Shown in pieces: positions 15,405 through 22,766 of a DNA stretch of 36,064 nt. How positions within the stretch are numbered: the first letter of the stretch is position 1; each line of letters starts with the position of its first letter. The translations under genes and the position numbers were made by a program. Where the stretch lies: positions 1 through 36,064 of the forward strand of contig CAZUCD010000016.1 of NCBI GenBank assembly GCA_964618855.1. The letters are read 5' to 3'. Source of the stretch: CAZUCD01 sp964618855. GTDB taxonomy: Bacteria; Sumerlaeota; Sumerlaeia; SLMS01; JANRJK01. The notes under the pieces were generated by a model. The model made no database searches. It was not told the origin of the DNA and saw only the letters and a program-made list of their open reading frames with translations.

Positions 15405-16714
15405 GCACCGCGGATCCCCAGGGGGACGGTCGTGCGCCGTGGGCAGGCATCGCGCTTGCCGCCGCAGGCGCTTTGTACGTCTGGCTTCAGGTGATCCCGC
15501 CGCTCGGCAGCAACGATTCGACCATCCCCGGCCTTGCCGCGCACGCGAACGACTTCAAGCACCTCTATGTCGGAGCGTCGCTCATCCGAAACGGCCTTTC
15601 GCCCTACGATGTCGGGTCGATGCACGTGTATGCGGCGGAACTCGGCGCACAGGACCCGCGATTCCACGGGATACTCCCCTACGTGTACCTGCCATTCACG
15701 GGAATCGTCCTGGCGCCGCTGACCTGGCTTCCGTTCTGGAAGGCGGTCATTGCCTTCCAACTCATCAATCACGCGGCAATCCTCGCGGCGCTTGGGCTAC
15801 TGGCGAGGTTTGCCCCCGAGGGACGGCGGCTGTGGTGCGCCACGGTCCTCGTCGTGGCGGCCGCCCTGAGCATAGCCGTGACCCGACAGACAACGGCCGG
15901 TCAGCTCAACGCGATCTTGCTGCTCTGTTGGGCAGGATTCGCGACGTTGACGGCAGGACGGGCTCCCGCCGCGGCCCGGGGTGCGCTCGCGGCGTTCGCG
16001 ACGCTCTTCAAGCTCTCCCCGGGAATCCTGTTCCCATGGATGCTGCTTCGGCGCCGCGCCGGCGAGGCATGGGCAATGGCCACTGCCGCAGTCGCGATGC
16101 TCGTCGCAACGCTGCCCATCGCGGGACCGTCCCGCTATCTGGAGTTTCTGCCGCAGCTTCGCGACATGGGCTATGGGCGCTCCACTTGGTCGCAGTTGGG
16201 ACACACGTTCTGGCGCGATCCGTACAACCAGTCGATCAACGCGATGATGCACCGGTGCTTCGTGGACTTCCCCGGCAGCGGCGTGACGCCATGGCTGTCA
16301 CTCCCCCACGGCGCCGCCAATGCCATGACGTGGCTCGCCAGCCTGGGGGTGCTCGCGGCACTCGCGAGGGGGGTCCTGCGCGCCCCGGCGACCCCGGCGG
16401 GGGAGAATGCGTCGCTCGCGTGCGCCATCTGTGCCAGTCTCCTGCTGCCTTCGCTGATGTGGGATCACTATCTCGTGCAGCTCTTCGCGCCGGTGGGACT
16501 ACTTTGGTGGAGCCTGCCGGGGGATGCGATGCCTGCCCGGATTGGCCTCGCAGTCTCCGTGATCATCGCCGGGCTGCCCATTCCATTTCAGGCGCCTGTG
16601 TTCTCCTCGGGGCCCGGGCTCCTCGTCATGTCCGCAAAGCTGCTTCCAGTGCTGATCGTGTTCGGAATCTCCGTCCGCGCGTGCCTCGCCCACGGCAGGA
16701 CTGCCCATGACTGA
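15401..16714 (+). CDS. GT87-family (DUF2029) membrane glycosyltransferase
   Basis: A 437-residue polytopic protein resembling the GT87 mannosyltransferases that use polyprenyl-phosphate sugars on the outer face of the inner membrane. The diagnostic first loop is NDFKHLYVGASLIRNGLSPYD (within residues 50-70), with the putative catalytic Asp D51. QTTAGQLNAILLL and LWWSLPGD flank later spans. The GTG at 15401 overlaps the upstream stop; starting earlier would run in another frame across the previous gene. The 3' end overlaps the cysteine desulfurase by eight bases. The coupling of two GT-C-like proteins suggests a shared glycan or glycolipid pathway, with the substrate unknown. Confidence 0.8.
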   Translation: MSTADPQGDGRAPWAGIALAAAGALYVWLQVIPPLGSNDSTIPGLAAHANDFKHLYVGASLIRNGLSPYDVGSMHVYAAELGAQDPRFHGILPYVYLPFTGIVLAPLTWLPFWKAVIAFQLINHAAILAALGLLARFAPEGRRLWCATVLVVAAALSIAVTRQTTAGQLNAILLLCWAGFATLTAGRAPAAARGALAAFATLFKLSPGILFPWMLLRRRAGEAWAMATAAVAMLVATLPIAGPSRYLEFLPQLRDMGYGRSTWSQLGHTFWRDPYNQSINAMMHRCFVDFPGSGVTPWLSLPHGAANAMTWLASLGVLAALARGVLRAPATPAGENASLACAICASLLLPSLMWDHYLVQLFAPVGLLWWSLPGDAMPARIGLAVSVIIAGLPIPFQAPVFSSGPGLLVMSAKLLPVLIVFGISVRACLAHGRTAHD

Positions 16715-17867
16715 GCGAGTTTACCTCGACGACAACGCCACGACTGCGATGGCGACCGAGGTCGTGGATGCCATGTGCGAGGCGATGCGCGCTCTCCACG
16801 GCAACGCATCGTCGATCCACGGGGAGGGCATCGCGGCCAGGCTTGGTCTGGAGCGCGCACGGCGTTCCATTGAGCGCAACCTCGACGCCCCGCGTGACTC
16901 GCTCCTGTTCACGGGAGGCGGCACGGAGGCCAACGTGCTCGGCATGCTCGGCGCCCTGAGGGCCCGCAGGGGCGATGGCCCGCCGCCCAGCGTCGTGGCG
17001 TCCGGAGTCGATCACAAGGTGGTGGTCGGGACGCTGGGCGACCTTGTGGCGGCGGGAGGAATCGTCCTGCGCACAACCGCGACGGACCGGTGGGGGAGTG
17101 TCCGTCCCCCCATGATGGCGGAGGTCCTCTCGGAGGACACCCGTCTCGTCGTGCTCACGCTGGCCAACAACGAAGTCGGCGCTCTCTCCCCCATCGCCGA
17201 TCTGGTGAGCCTGGTCCGTGTCAGGGCCCCGCGCGCCCATGTCCATGTGGACGCGGTGCAGGCCGCCGGCAGGATTCCGCTCTCCGTGACTGCACTCGGC
17301 GCCGACACGGTGGCGATCGCGGCCCACAAGTTCCGCGGGCCGAAGGGCGTCGGCGGGCTCTTCGTCATGCCCGGTGCCGTGATCGCGCCCGTGATGCATG
17401 GCGGGGGACAGGAGCGTCGGCTGCGACCGGGGACCGAGAATGTCGCCGGCGCCGTCGGCATGGCGGTCGCCCTCGGCCTCGCGGTGTCGGACGTGGCAGG
17501 TCGCGGCGTCAAACTCAGGAATGCGCGCGAGGCAGTGTGGGACGCACTCCTGCGTGGAGATCCCAGGCTTCTGCGCAACTCACCCGAGGATGATTGCCTC
17601 CCGGGCACGCTCAACCTGAGCCTTCCCGGTGCGGACGGGCGCGCGTTGGTGCGGTTGTTGGATGAGCGGGGATTCGCCATCTCCGCGGGGTCGGCATGCA
17701 CCAGTTCAGGCGAGGCAACGAGCCACGTGCTGGAAGCCCTTCATCCGGCGGATCCAGCACGCGTCCGCGGTTCCGTCAGGATCAGCCTTGCGTGGCCGCG
17801 CCCGCAGGCCGACCTGGATCGCTTTGTCGAAGCCTTTGCCAAGTCAACAGGGGGACTCACCTCTTGA
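16707..17867 (+). CDS. Cysteine desulfurase, NifS/IscS type
   Basis: A 386-residue pyridoxal-phosphate enzyme that removes sulfur from cysteine as a persulfide for iron-sulfur clusters, thiolated tRNA or other acceptors. The N-terminus VYLDDNATT, the phrase FTGGGTEANVLG, and H103 in VDHK are present. The PLP-binding Lys is K208 in AAHKFRGPKG, and the catalytic Cys is C331 in SAGSACTSSGE. The surrounding loop matches class I (IscS/NifS) enzymes. No IscU, SufE or thiolation gene is adjacent; instead it overlaps a membrane glycosyltransferase gene upstream and a lipoprotein gene downstream (TTGA), so its acceptor is unclear. The enzyme call is secure; the pathway is not. Confidence 0.94.
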   Translation: MTERVYLDDNATTAMATEVVDAMCEAMRALHGNASSIHGEGIAARLGLERARRSIERNLDAPRDSLLFTGGGTEANVLGMLGALRARRGDGPPPSVVASGVDHKVVVGTLGDLVAAGGIVLRTTATDRWGSVRPPMMAEVLSEDTRLVVLTLANNEVGALSPIADLVSLVRVRAPRAHVHVDAVQAAGRIPLSVTALGADTVAIAAHKFRGPKGVGGLFVMPGAVIAPVMHGGGQERRLRPGTENVAGAVGMAVALGLAVSDVAGRGVKLRNAREAVWDALLRGDPRLLRNSPEDDCLPGTLNLSLPGADGRALVRLLDERGFAISAGSACTSSGEATSHVLEALHPADPARVRGSVRISLAWPRPQADLDRFVEAFAKSTGGLTS

Positions 17868-18277
17868 ACACTTCGATTCGCGCAATCGTCCTGATTGCAG
17901 CCGCGCTCGCCGGTTCCGCCGGCTGTGCCCGGATTACCTTGGACTCGAACGGAGGAACGGAGGCCGTTTCCCTGCCCGTGATGCCCGAGGCCGAGAGGTT
18001 GCGCGTCACCTATCTTCGCAAGCCGGAGGAAGGGCCGCTCGCCTATCGCAAGAACGCCTGGTGGCTGTTCTGGGGAGCGCTCCCTCTCAACCACCCCAAT
18101 CCGGCGCGCTGGCGGCAGGACCAACTCAAGCCGGACTGGGTGGCAGCGAACGAAAGATTCAAACTCGGACGGCCTTGGTACGGATGGCCGATCATGCTGG
18201 GCACGGTCGGCATCGTGTCCCTTACCCGAGTAGAGTATCAGTTCGACCCTGTGACAGTCGAAGTCGGCCCGCGTTAG
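17864..18277 (+). CDS. Small putative lipoprotein
   Basis: A 137-residue protein that I do not recognise. The TTG at 17864 overlaps the desulfurase stop (TTGA) and yields a signal sequence LNTSIRAIVLIAAALAGSAGC, with a possible lipidated Cys at residue 21. The lipobox is non-ideal because the -3 residue is Ser, not Leu. The mature domain has aromatic clusters (NAWWLFWGALPLN, RPWYGWPIML) and ends in a beta-rich stretch, TRVEYQFDPVTVEV. Its last hydrophobic stretch is too short for a firm membrane span. The gene ends the coupled operon and is followed by a gap rich in inverted repeats. Confidence 0.65.
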   Translation: MNTSIRAIVLIAAALAGSAGCARITLDSNGGTEAVSLPVMPEAERLRVTYLRKPEEGPLAYRKNAWWLFWGALPLNHPNPARWRQDQLKPDWVAANERFKLGRPWYGWPIMLGTVGIVSLTRVEYQFDPVTVEVGPR

Positions 18278-18289
18278 TAAGGTAGCTCG

Positions 18290-18324
18290 CCAGACGGTTC
18301 GAACCACTCGGGCTGGAAGTCTGG
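18290..18324 (+). repeat. Inverted repeat after the lipoprotein gene
   Basis: CCAGAC (18290-18295) pairs with GTCTGG (18319-18324); GCT/AGC can extend the stem past a two-base bulge. Its loop contains the palindrome GGTTCGAACC (18296-18305). No U-run follows. It could end the operon at 18277 as a structured 3' terminus. Confidence 0.4.
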
Positions 18325-18400
18325 AGCCAAGGACGTTGCGCATCAGATGCGAGATGGATTCTCTCTTTGGCATTACAAAGCCATAAATATCAACATTCTT

Positions 18401-18438
18401 GCCTTACGTCGTTAAATTTGCATTTAACGACGTAAGGC
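18401..18438. repeat. Perfect 17-bp inverted repeat with four-base loop
   Basis: GCCTTACGTCGTTAAAT at 18401-18417 is followed by TTGC and its exact reverse complement at 18422-18438. It lies between two converging genes in an AT-rich island (about 40% G+C over 18350-18430). There is no flanking U-run on either strand, so a standard bidirectional terminator is only one possibility; a mobile-element remnant or protein-binding site are others. Confidence 0.8.
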
Positions 18439-18451
18439 GGGGCAACCCGCC
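18436..18451. other. GCAA-tetraloop hairpin beside the 17-bp repeat
   Basis: GGCGGG and CCCGCC form a 6-bp stem capped by GCAA, a stable GNRA tetraloop if transcribed on the plus strand. It shares three bases with the 17-bp repeat, so the two hairpins exclude each other in one molecule. Confidence 0.45.
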
Positions 18452-18456
18452 GCCCT

Positions 18457-20169
18457 TCAGATCCGCCGACGGCTCGCCCAAAGGGCCGCCGCCAAGGCGA
18501 TGAACGCCATCCACCCGAACCAGTCACCGAGCCGGGAGTAGATCGTGATGACGGGTTCGGTCGGAAACTCCACCGTCCAACGAGACACATTGGCCTCAAG
18601 GGCCGGGGCCTCCTCAAGAATCTCACCCGATCCGCCGAGGTACACCGACCTGCCGGTGTTGGTCGCCCGAATCATCGGGATGCCGGTCTCGATGCAGCGC
18701 CATCTGGCGGCCGCCAGATGAATGGATGAGCCCGGCAGTGGGTCATACCAGGCGTCGTTCGTCGTGTTGACGAAGAGTTGGGTGCCGTTTCTCGCGTGCC
18801 TGCGGTGCAACCATGGGATCAGGTCCTCGAAACAAATCGAGGGTCCCACTAGGATCGTCCCGGTGGAAGTCGCGACCGACAGGGGAGAGGTGCGTGTGCC
18901 GCGGGTGAAGGTGCCGATACCGACGAGGCTCTCGACTAGGTTCGGTATCATGTCCACGTAAGGGATCGTCTCGCCGAAAGGGACCAGTTGTATCTTCTGG
19001 TAGTCGGACTTCATCCGGGGGAGTTCGTCGCCGCCTGGTGCGAACGCCCAAAGGGCGTTGTAGTAGCGGACCGACTCGATATGCCCGGCGTCGTTAGCCT
19101 TGGCCTCGCCGGTCAGGTCCGTCTCTCCCCCATCGGGGGTCTTGAAGGCCACGTCGAGGGCGCCGACTATGATGGTCGAGCGAAGGTCGCTGGCACGGTC
19201 CTGCAGTTCCTTCTGGAGCGCCCGGTCGCGATCAAAGACGTCCGTCGAGAAGGCCGACTCGGGCGTGAGGATGACGTCGACATCGCCCCGCTCGACGGTG
19301 TCGATCTGCGCCAGCAGGGCTGCGGCGAGCTCGACTTGCAGTGCCTCGCGGGCTGCGGCGTCGGGCTCCGAGTAGCTGCGGAACTTCGTGGGCTGCGCGA
19401 CGTTTGGTTGCACCACCGCGATGCGCAGCGACGCGTTGTTGGGATCGCCGAAGTGGAACCGGGGTTGGACGCTCCCCCACCCGGCAAATGCGATCAACAA
19501 TCCCACGGCGGCCCCGAGCCGAAGCGCGGCCTCCGCGACTCCGTCCCTCGCCTTCAGCGCGCCGAGCAGTCCAAAAAACCCCAGATTCACGCCGACGACG
19601 AGTGCGGAGAGAAGGGGGACGCCTCCGATGCTCGGGACGTACTCTACCAGAGGGAACCCCAGAACTCCGTGGCCCAGGAAGCCGATGGGAACTGCCAGCT
19701 TCCCCGTTCCCTTGAACCACTCCATGGCTCCCCAAGTCATCATCGCCAGCGCCGTTCCCACCCAGGCATTGAAGGCCCTGCCGAACCGGATCATCAGGGC
19801 GCCCACCAAGCCCACATGCGCGCCATAGAAGAGGAACATGAAGGGGAGGCCCAACAGGATCATCCCATGGTATTGGCGGAGCGGCAGGAGAAAGTAGAAC
19901 GCGCCGATCGAGTTGAGTGTCCCGAAGGCGAGACTTGCCACGAATGCCTGGCGAGGGGAGCATCGCCGCAGGCCCCACAACCACGGGACGAGCGCGATGA
20001 ACGGCATGAAGTAGAAGTTGAACGGATGCGATGCAAGTTGAAGAAGGCCAGCGGAACATGCCGCAAGCGCCGCCGCCTTCAGAAGGCTTGCATGGGCCGC
20101 GGGCTTCTCGGGTTGGCGCGCCTCGGGACGGGCAGGGCGACGCTGGGAAACTTCCTCGGGATGGTGCAT
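18457..20169 (-). CDS. lnt: Apolipoprotein N-acyltransferase
   Basis: Lnt adds the third acyl chain to the N-terminal Cys of lipoproteins in the inner membrane. About seven or eight spans (from AALAACSAGLL onward) precede a nitrilase-like catalytic domain. The triad is visible, numbered from the start chosen here: E304 in TPESAF, K392 in YQKIQLVPFGE and C446 in SICFEDL. A Gly/Asp-rich insert between Glu and Lys (around VAFKTPDGGETDLTG) makes this interval about 20 residues longer than in E. coli. The start is uncertain: ATG 20169 is chosen, while ATG 20235 and GTG 20262 are in frame and would overlap or abut the divergent queA leader. It serves the lipoproteins encoded in this window. Confidence 0.92.
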   Translation of the reverse strand: MHHPEEVSQRRPARPEARQPEKPAAHASLLKAAALAACSAGLLQLASHPFNFYFMPFIALVPWLWGLRRCSPRQAFVASLAFGTLNSIGAFYFLLPLRQYHGMILLGLPFMFLFYGAHVGLVGALMIRFGRAFNAWVGTALAMMTWGAMEWFKGTGKLAVPIGFLGHGVLGFPLVEYVPSIGGVPLLSALVVGVNLGFFGLLGALKARDGVAEAALRLGAAVGLLIAFAGWGSVQPRFHFGDPNNASLRIAVVQPNVAQPTKFRSYSEPDAAAREALQVELAAALLAQIDTVERGDVDVILTPESAFSTDVFDRDRALQKELQDRASDLRSTIIVGALDVAFKTPDGGETDLTGEAKANDAGHIESVRYYNALWAFAPGGDELPRMKSDYQKIQLVPFGETIPYVDMIPNLVESLVGIGTFTRGTRTSPLSVATSTGTILVGPSICFEDLIPWLHRRHARNGTQLFVNTTNDAWYDPLPGSSIHLAAARWRCIETGIPMIRATNTGRSVYLGGSGEILEEAPALEANVSRWTVEFPTEPVITIYSRLGDWFGWMAFIALAAALWASRRRI

Positions 20170-20263
20170 GTCTTGGTCCGCGGAGTGTGGACGATCCAGT
20201 TTGAAGCGGTTGGACTCGCCGCTCCCCCACTGCATCAAGGACGATTTGCCGCGAGAGGCCACC

Positions 20264-21340
20264 TTGCTTACCAGCGACTTCGACTACGAACTTCCGCCCG
20301 ACCTTGTCGCGACGCGTCCCGCGGAACCACGCGATTCGTCCCGCCTGATGGTGCTGCGGTCCGATGGCGGGTTGGAGCACCGCGTCTTCAGGGAGCTCCC
20401 GGGTGTCCTGCGCCGCGGGGACCTGCTCGTACTCAATGACTCGCGCGTCATCCCGGCGCGACTCGAAGGGCGACGGGCGGGCGGGGGGCACGCCGAAGTG
20501 ACTCTCCTGCGCGAGGTCACAGCCGAGCCGCCGCGCTGGGAGTGCCTCGTACGACCGGGGCGGAAACTGCGCGGGGGGGACAGCATCGTGTTCTCCCCGG
20601 GAGAGTTGTCGGGGGAGGTGGAGAATGTCCTCCCGGGGGGAGAGCGCGTCATCCAGTTCAAGTGTGCGCCAGGCTCGTTCCGGCACCTTCTCGGCCGCGT
20701 CGCGCGCATGCCGATCCCACCGTACATCGAGAAGGCCCGGGAGGCCGGTCACTCCCCCGCCGGCGGCTGGACGGCCCTCGACCGCGAGCGCTACCAAACG
20801 GTGTTCGCGCGCGAGGATGGGAGCGTCGCCGCGCCGACGGCCGGCCTGCACTTCACCCCGGAACTCTTCGCCGCGCTCGGCGCCTTCGGCGTTGCCACCG
20901 CCTGCGTGACGCTCCACGTCGGCATGGGCACGTTCAAGCCCATCGCGACGGAGCGCATCGAGGACCACACGATGCACGAGGAATCCTGGGAGATCGGGGA
21001 GGATTGCGCAGCGGCGATCGCGGAGGCGCGGTCGCGCGGGGGCCGCGTCGTCGCCGTCGGCACGACTGCGGTGAGGACGCTCGAGTCCGCGTGCGATGAC
21101 GCGGGCCTCGTCCGCGCGGGGCGGGGCTCGACGAGGATCATGATCGCGCCGGGGCACGCCTTCCGGGCGGTCGATGCGCTTGTCACGAACTTCCACCTGC
21201 CGCGCAGCACGCTTCTCCTCCTCGTGAGCGCGATGGGCGGACGCGAACGCGTGCTCGCGGCCTACGCCGAGGCCGTGGCGCAGCGCTACCGGTTCTACTC
21301 GTACGGCGATGCGATGCTCCTGGAGCGCGCTGCGGGTTGA
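20264..21340 (+). CDS. queA: S-adenosylmethionine:tRNA ribosyltransferase-isomerase
   Basis: QueA transfers the ribosyl part of SAM to 7-aminomethyl-7-deazaguanine in tRNA, making epoxyqueuosine. The N-terminus LLTSDFDYELPPDLVATRPAEPRDSSRLMV is the family hallmark, which places the start at TTG 20264 with AGAGG five bases upstream. An upstream ATG (20168) would add an unrelated extension. Other conserved stretches are LVLNDSRVIPARL, APTAGLHFTPEL, TLHVGMGTFKPI and NFHLPRSTLLLLVSA. At 358 residues it is normal length. It is divergent from lnt and 77 bases before clpX. Confidence 0.95.
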   Translation: MLTSDFDYELPPDLVATRPAEPRDSSRLMVLRSDGGLEHRVFRELPGVLRRGDLLVLNDSRVIPARLEGRRAGGGHAEVTLLREVTAEPPRWECLVRPGRKLRGGDSIVFSPGELSGEVENVLPGGERVIQFKCAPGSFRHLLGRVARMPIPPYIEKAREAGHSPAGGWTALDRERYQTVFAREDGSVAAPTAGLHFTPELFAALGAFGVATACVTLHVGMGTFKPIATERIEDHTMHEESWEIGEDCAAAIAEARSRGGRVVAVGTTAVRTLESACDDAGLVRAGRGSTRIMIAPGHAFRAVDALVTNFHLPRSTLLLLVSAMGGRERVLAAYAEAVAQRYRFYSYGDAMLLERAAG

Positions 21341-21417
21341 TTCGGAAACATGGCATTTGAATTGCGCAGCACGCCGTGGGCGCGGGAGATTCCGCGTGCG
21401 TTGCAAGATACCCCACG

Positions 21418-22686
21418 ATGGCGGAACGAATGCGACTCCGTTGCTCCTTTTGCGGCCGTGACCAACACCAGGTGAAGACGCTCTTCAAGGGGCTGAGCAG
21501 CAAGGACGCCCCAGGAAGCGTGTACATTTGCGACGAGTGCGTCGTGATGTGCTCCGACCGGCTGAAGCGCGAGGAGGTCCGCCCGGAGGATGGCGCCCTC
21601 GAGGGATCCAAGAAACTGCCCTCCCCCGCCGAGATTAAGGAGAACCTCGACCGCTACGTCATCTCGCAGGACAGGACGAAGAAGGCGCTGAGCGTCGCCG
21701 TCCACAACCACTACAAGCGCATCCTCAGCAACAGCACGCAGAACGAGGTCGAGCTTCAGAAGTCCAACATCCTGCTGATCGGCCCGACGGGCAGCGGCAA
21801 GACGCTCATGGCGCAAAGCCTCGCGAAGGCGCTGGACGTGCCCTTCGCCATCGCGGACGCAACCACGCTGACGCAGGCAGGCTACGTCGGGGAGGACGTG
21901 GAGAACATACTCCTGCGCCTCGTCCAGAGCGCCGGCGGGGACATCGAGAAGGCCCAGCGGGGCATCGTCTACATCGACGAGATCGACAAGATCGCGAAGA
22001 CCAGCCACAACGTCTCGATCACGCGCGACGTGTCGGGCGAGGGCGTCCAACAGGCGCTCCTGAAGATACTGGAGGGCACGCTGGCGAATGTGCCGCCCAC
22101 CGGCGGCCGCAAGCACCCGCACCAGGAGTACATCCGCGTGGACACGACCAACGTGCTCTTCATCGCGGGCGGCGCGTTCAACGGGCTGGTCGAGATCATC
22201 CGTTCCCGCATCGAACAGCGCACGATGGGATTCGGTGCCGACGTGAAGAGCAAGGACGCGCTGGACGTCGGTGAAATCCTCTCCCACGCGACCTACCGGG
22301 ACCTGCTCAAGTACGGCATGATTCCCGAGTTCGTCGGAAGGTTTCCGATCCTGGCCACACTCGCAAAGCTGGGCGAGGAGGAGATGGTCTCCATCCTGAC
22401 GGAACCGAAGAACGCGCTCCTCAAGCAGTACCGCAAGCTGTTCGAGATGGAGGGCGTGAACCTCGTGTTCGACGACGCGGCGGTGCGCGCCATCGCCCGC
22501 AAGGTCATCAAGATGGAGACCGGCGCGCGCGGCCTCAGGGCACTCCTCGAGGCGCTGATGCTCGACCTGCAGTTCGACCTGCCCGAGCGCTCGCTCGAAG
22601 TCTCCGAGATCCGAATCACGGAAGGCGTCGTCGAGGGGGAATCCGAGCCCGTCTTCGTGGAGCGCGCAAAGAAGGAAAGCGCCTGA
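21418..22686 (+). CDS. clpX: ATP-dependent Clp protease ATP-binding subunit ClpX
   Basis: ClpX is the hexameric AAA+ unfoldase that feeds substrates to ClpP. The 422-residue protein has the N-terminal zinc domain (C9, C12, C38, C41), Walker A GPTGSGKT (122-129), the pore loop GYVGED (155-160), Walker B VYIDEID with D187-E188, the RKH loop in GGRKHP and the ClpP-docking loop MGFGA. The C-terminal small domain ends in an acidic and charged tail. The ATG at 21418 is chosen; ATG 21430 is in frame and has a purine-rich stretch before it. Neither clpP nor tig is in the window, unlike the usual tig-clpP-clpX order. Confidence 0.97.
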   Translation: MAERMRLRCSFCGRDQHQVKTLFKGLSSKDAPGSVYICDECVVMCSDRLKREEVRPEDGALEGSKKLPSPAEIKENLDRYVISQDRTKKALSVAVHNHYKRILSNSTQNEVELQKSNILLIGPTGSGKTLMAQSLAKALDVPFAIADATTLTQAGYVGEDVENILLRLVQSAGGDIEKAQRGIVYIDEIDKIAKTSHNVSITRDVSGEGVQQALLKILEGTLANVPPTGGRKHPHQEYIRVDTTNVLFIAGGAFNGLVEIIRSRIEQRTMGFGADVKSKDALDVGEILSHATYRDLLKYGMIPEFVGRFPILATLAKLGEEEMVSILTEPKNALLKQYRKLFEMEGVNLVFDDAAVRAIARKVIKMETGARGLRALLEALMLDLQFDLPERSLEVSEIRITEGVVEGESEPVFVERAKKESA

Positions 22687-22766
22687 GGCCAGCACGCCAG
22701 CGAAGCAATTCGCACCCGGCGCGTATCTGAACAGAGTTCAACCCGGGGACGCGACCAGCCAGGCCG

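Noticed and set aside
15265..16710. Overlapping alternative frames across the two glycosyltransferase genes
   Set aside because: Their translations are Arg/Pro/Ala-rich with no hydrophobic pattern, typical of out-of-frame reading in G/C-rich third positions.
18296..18305. GGTTCGAACC resembles a tRNA T-arm
   Set aside because: Only two base pairs flank the TTCGAAC loop correctly, and no acceptor, D or anticodon arm can be found upstream. It is better explained as part of an inverted repeat.
18401..18438. Possible integron attC site (GTTAAAT and ATTTAAC match GTTRRRY and RYYYAAC)
   Set aside because: The two core sequences are in the wrong order and only four bases apart, and the hairpin is perfect, whereas attC stems have extrahelical bases. 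No integrase or cassette is nearby.
18401..18438. Possible dif/XerCD site (GTTAAAT end of the XerD arm)
   Set aside because: Arms face the wrong way, the central spacer is four and not six to eight bases, and no XerC-type arm is visible.
20170..20262. Longer Lnt N-terminus starting at GTG 20262
   Set aside because: No ribosome-binding site precedes it, the added residues are unlike the family, and it would abut the divergent queA start. It is kept only as an alternative.
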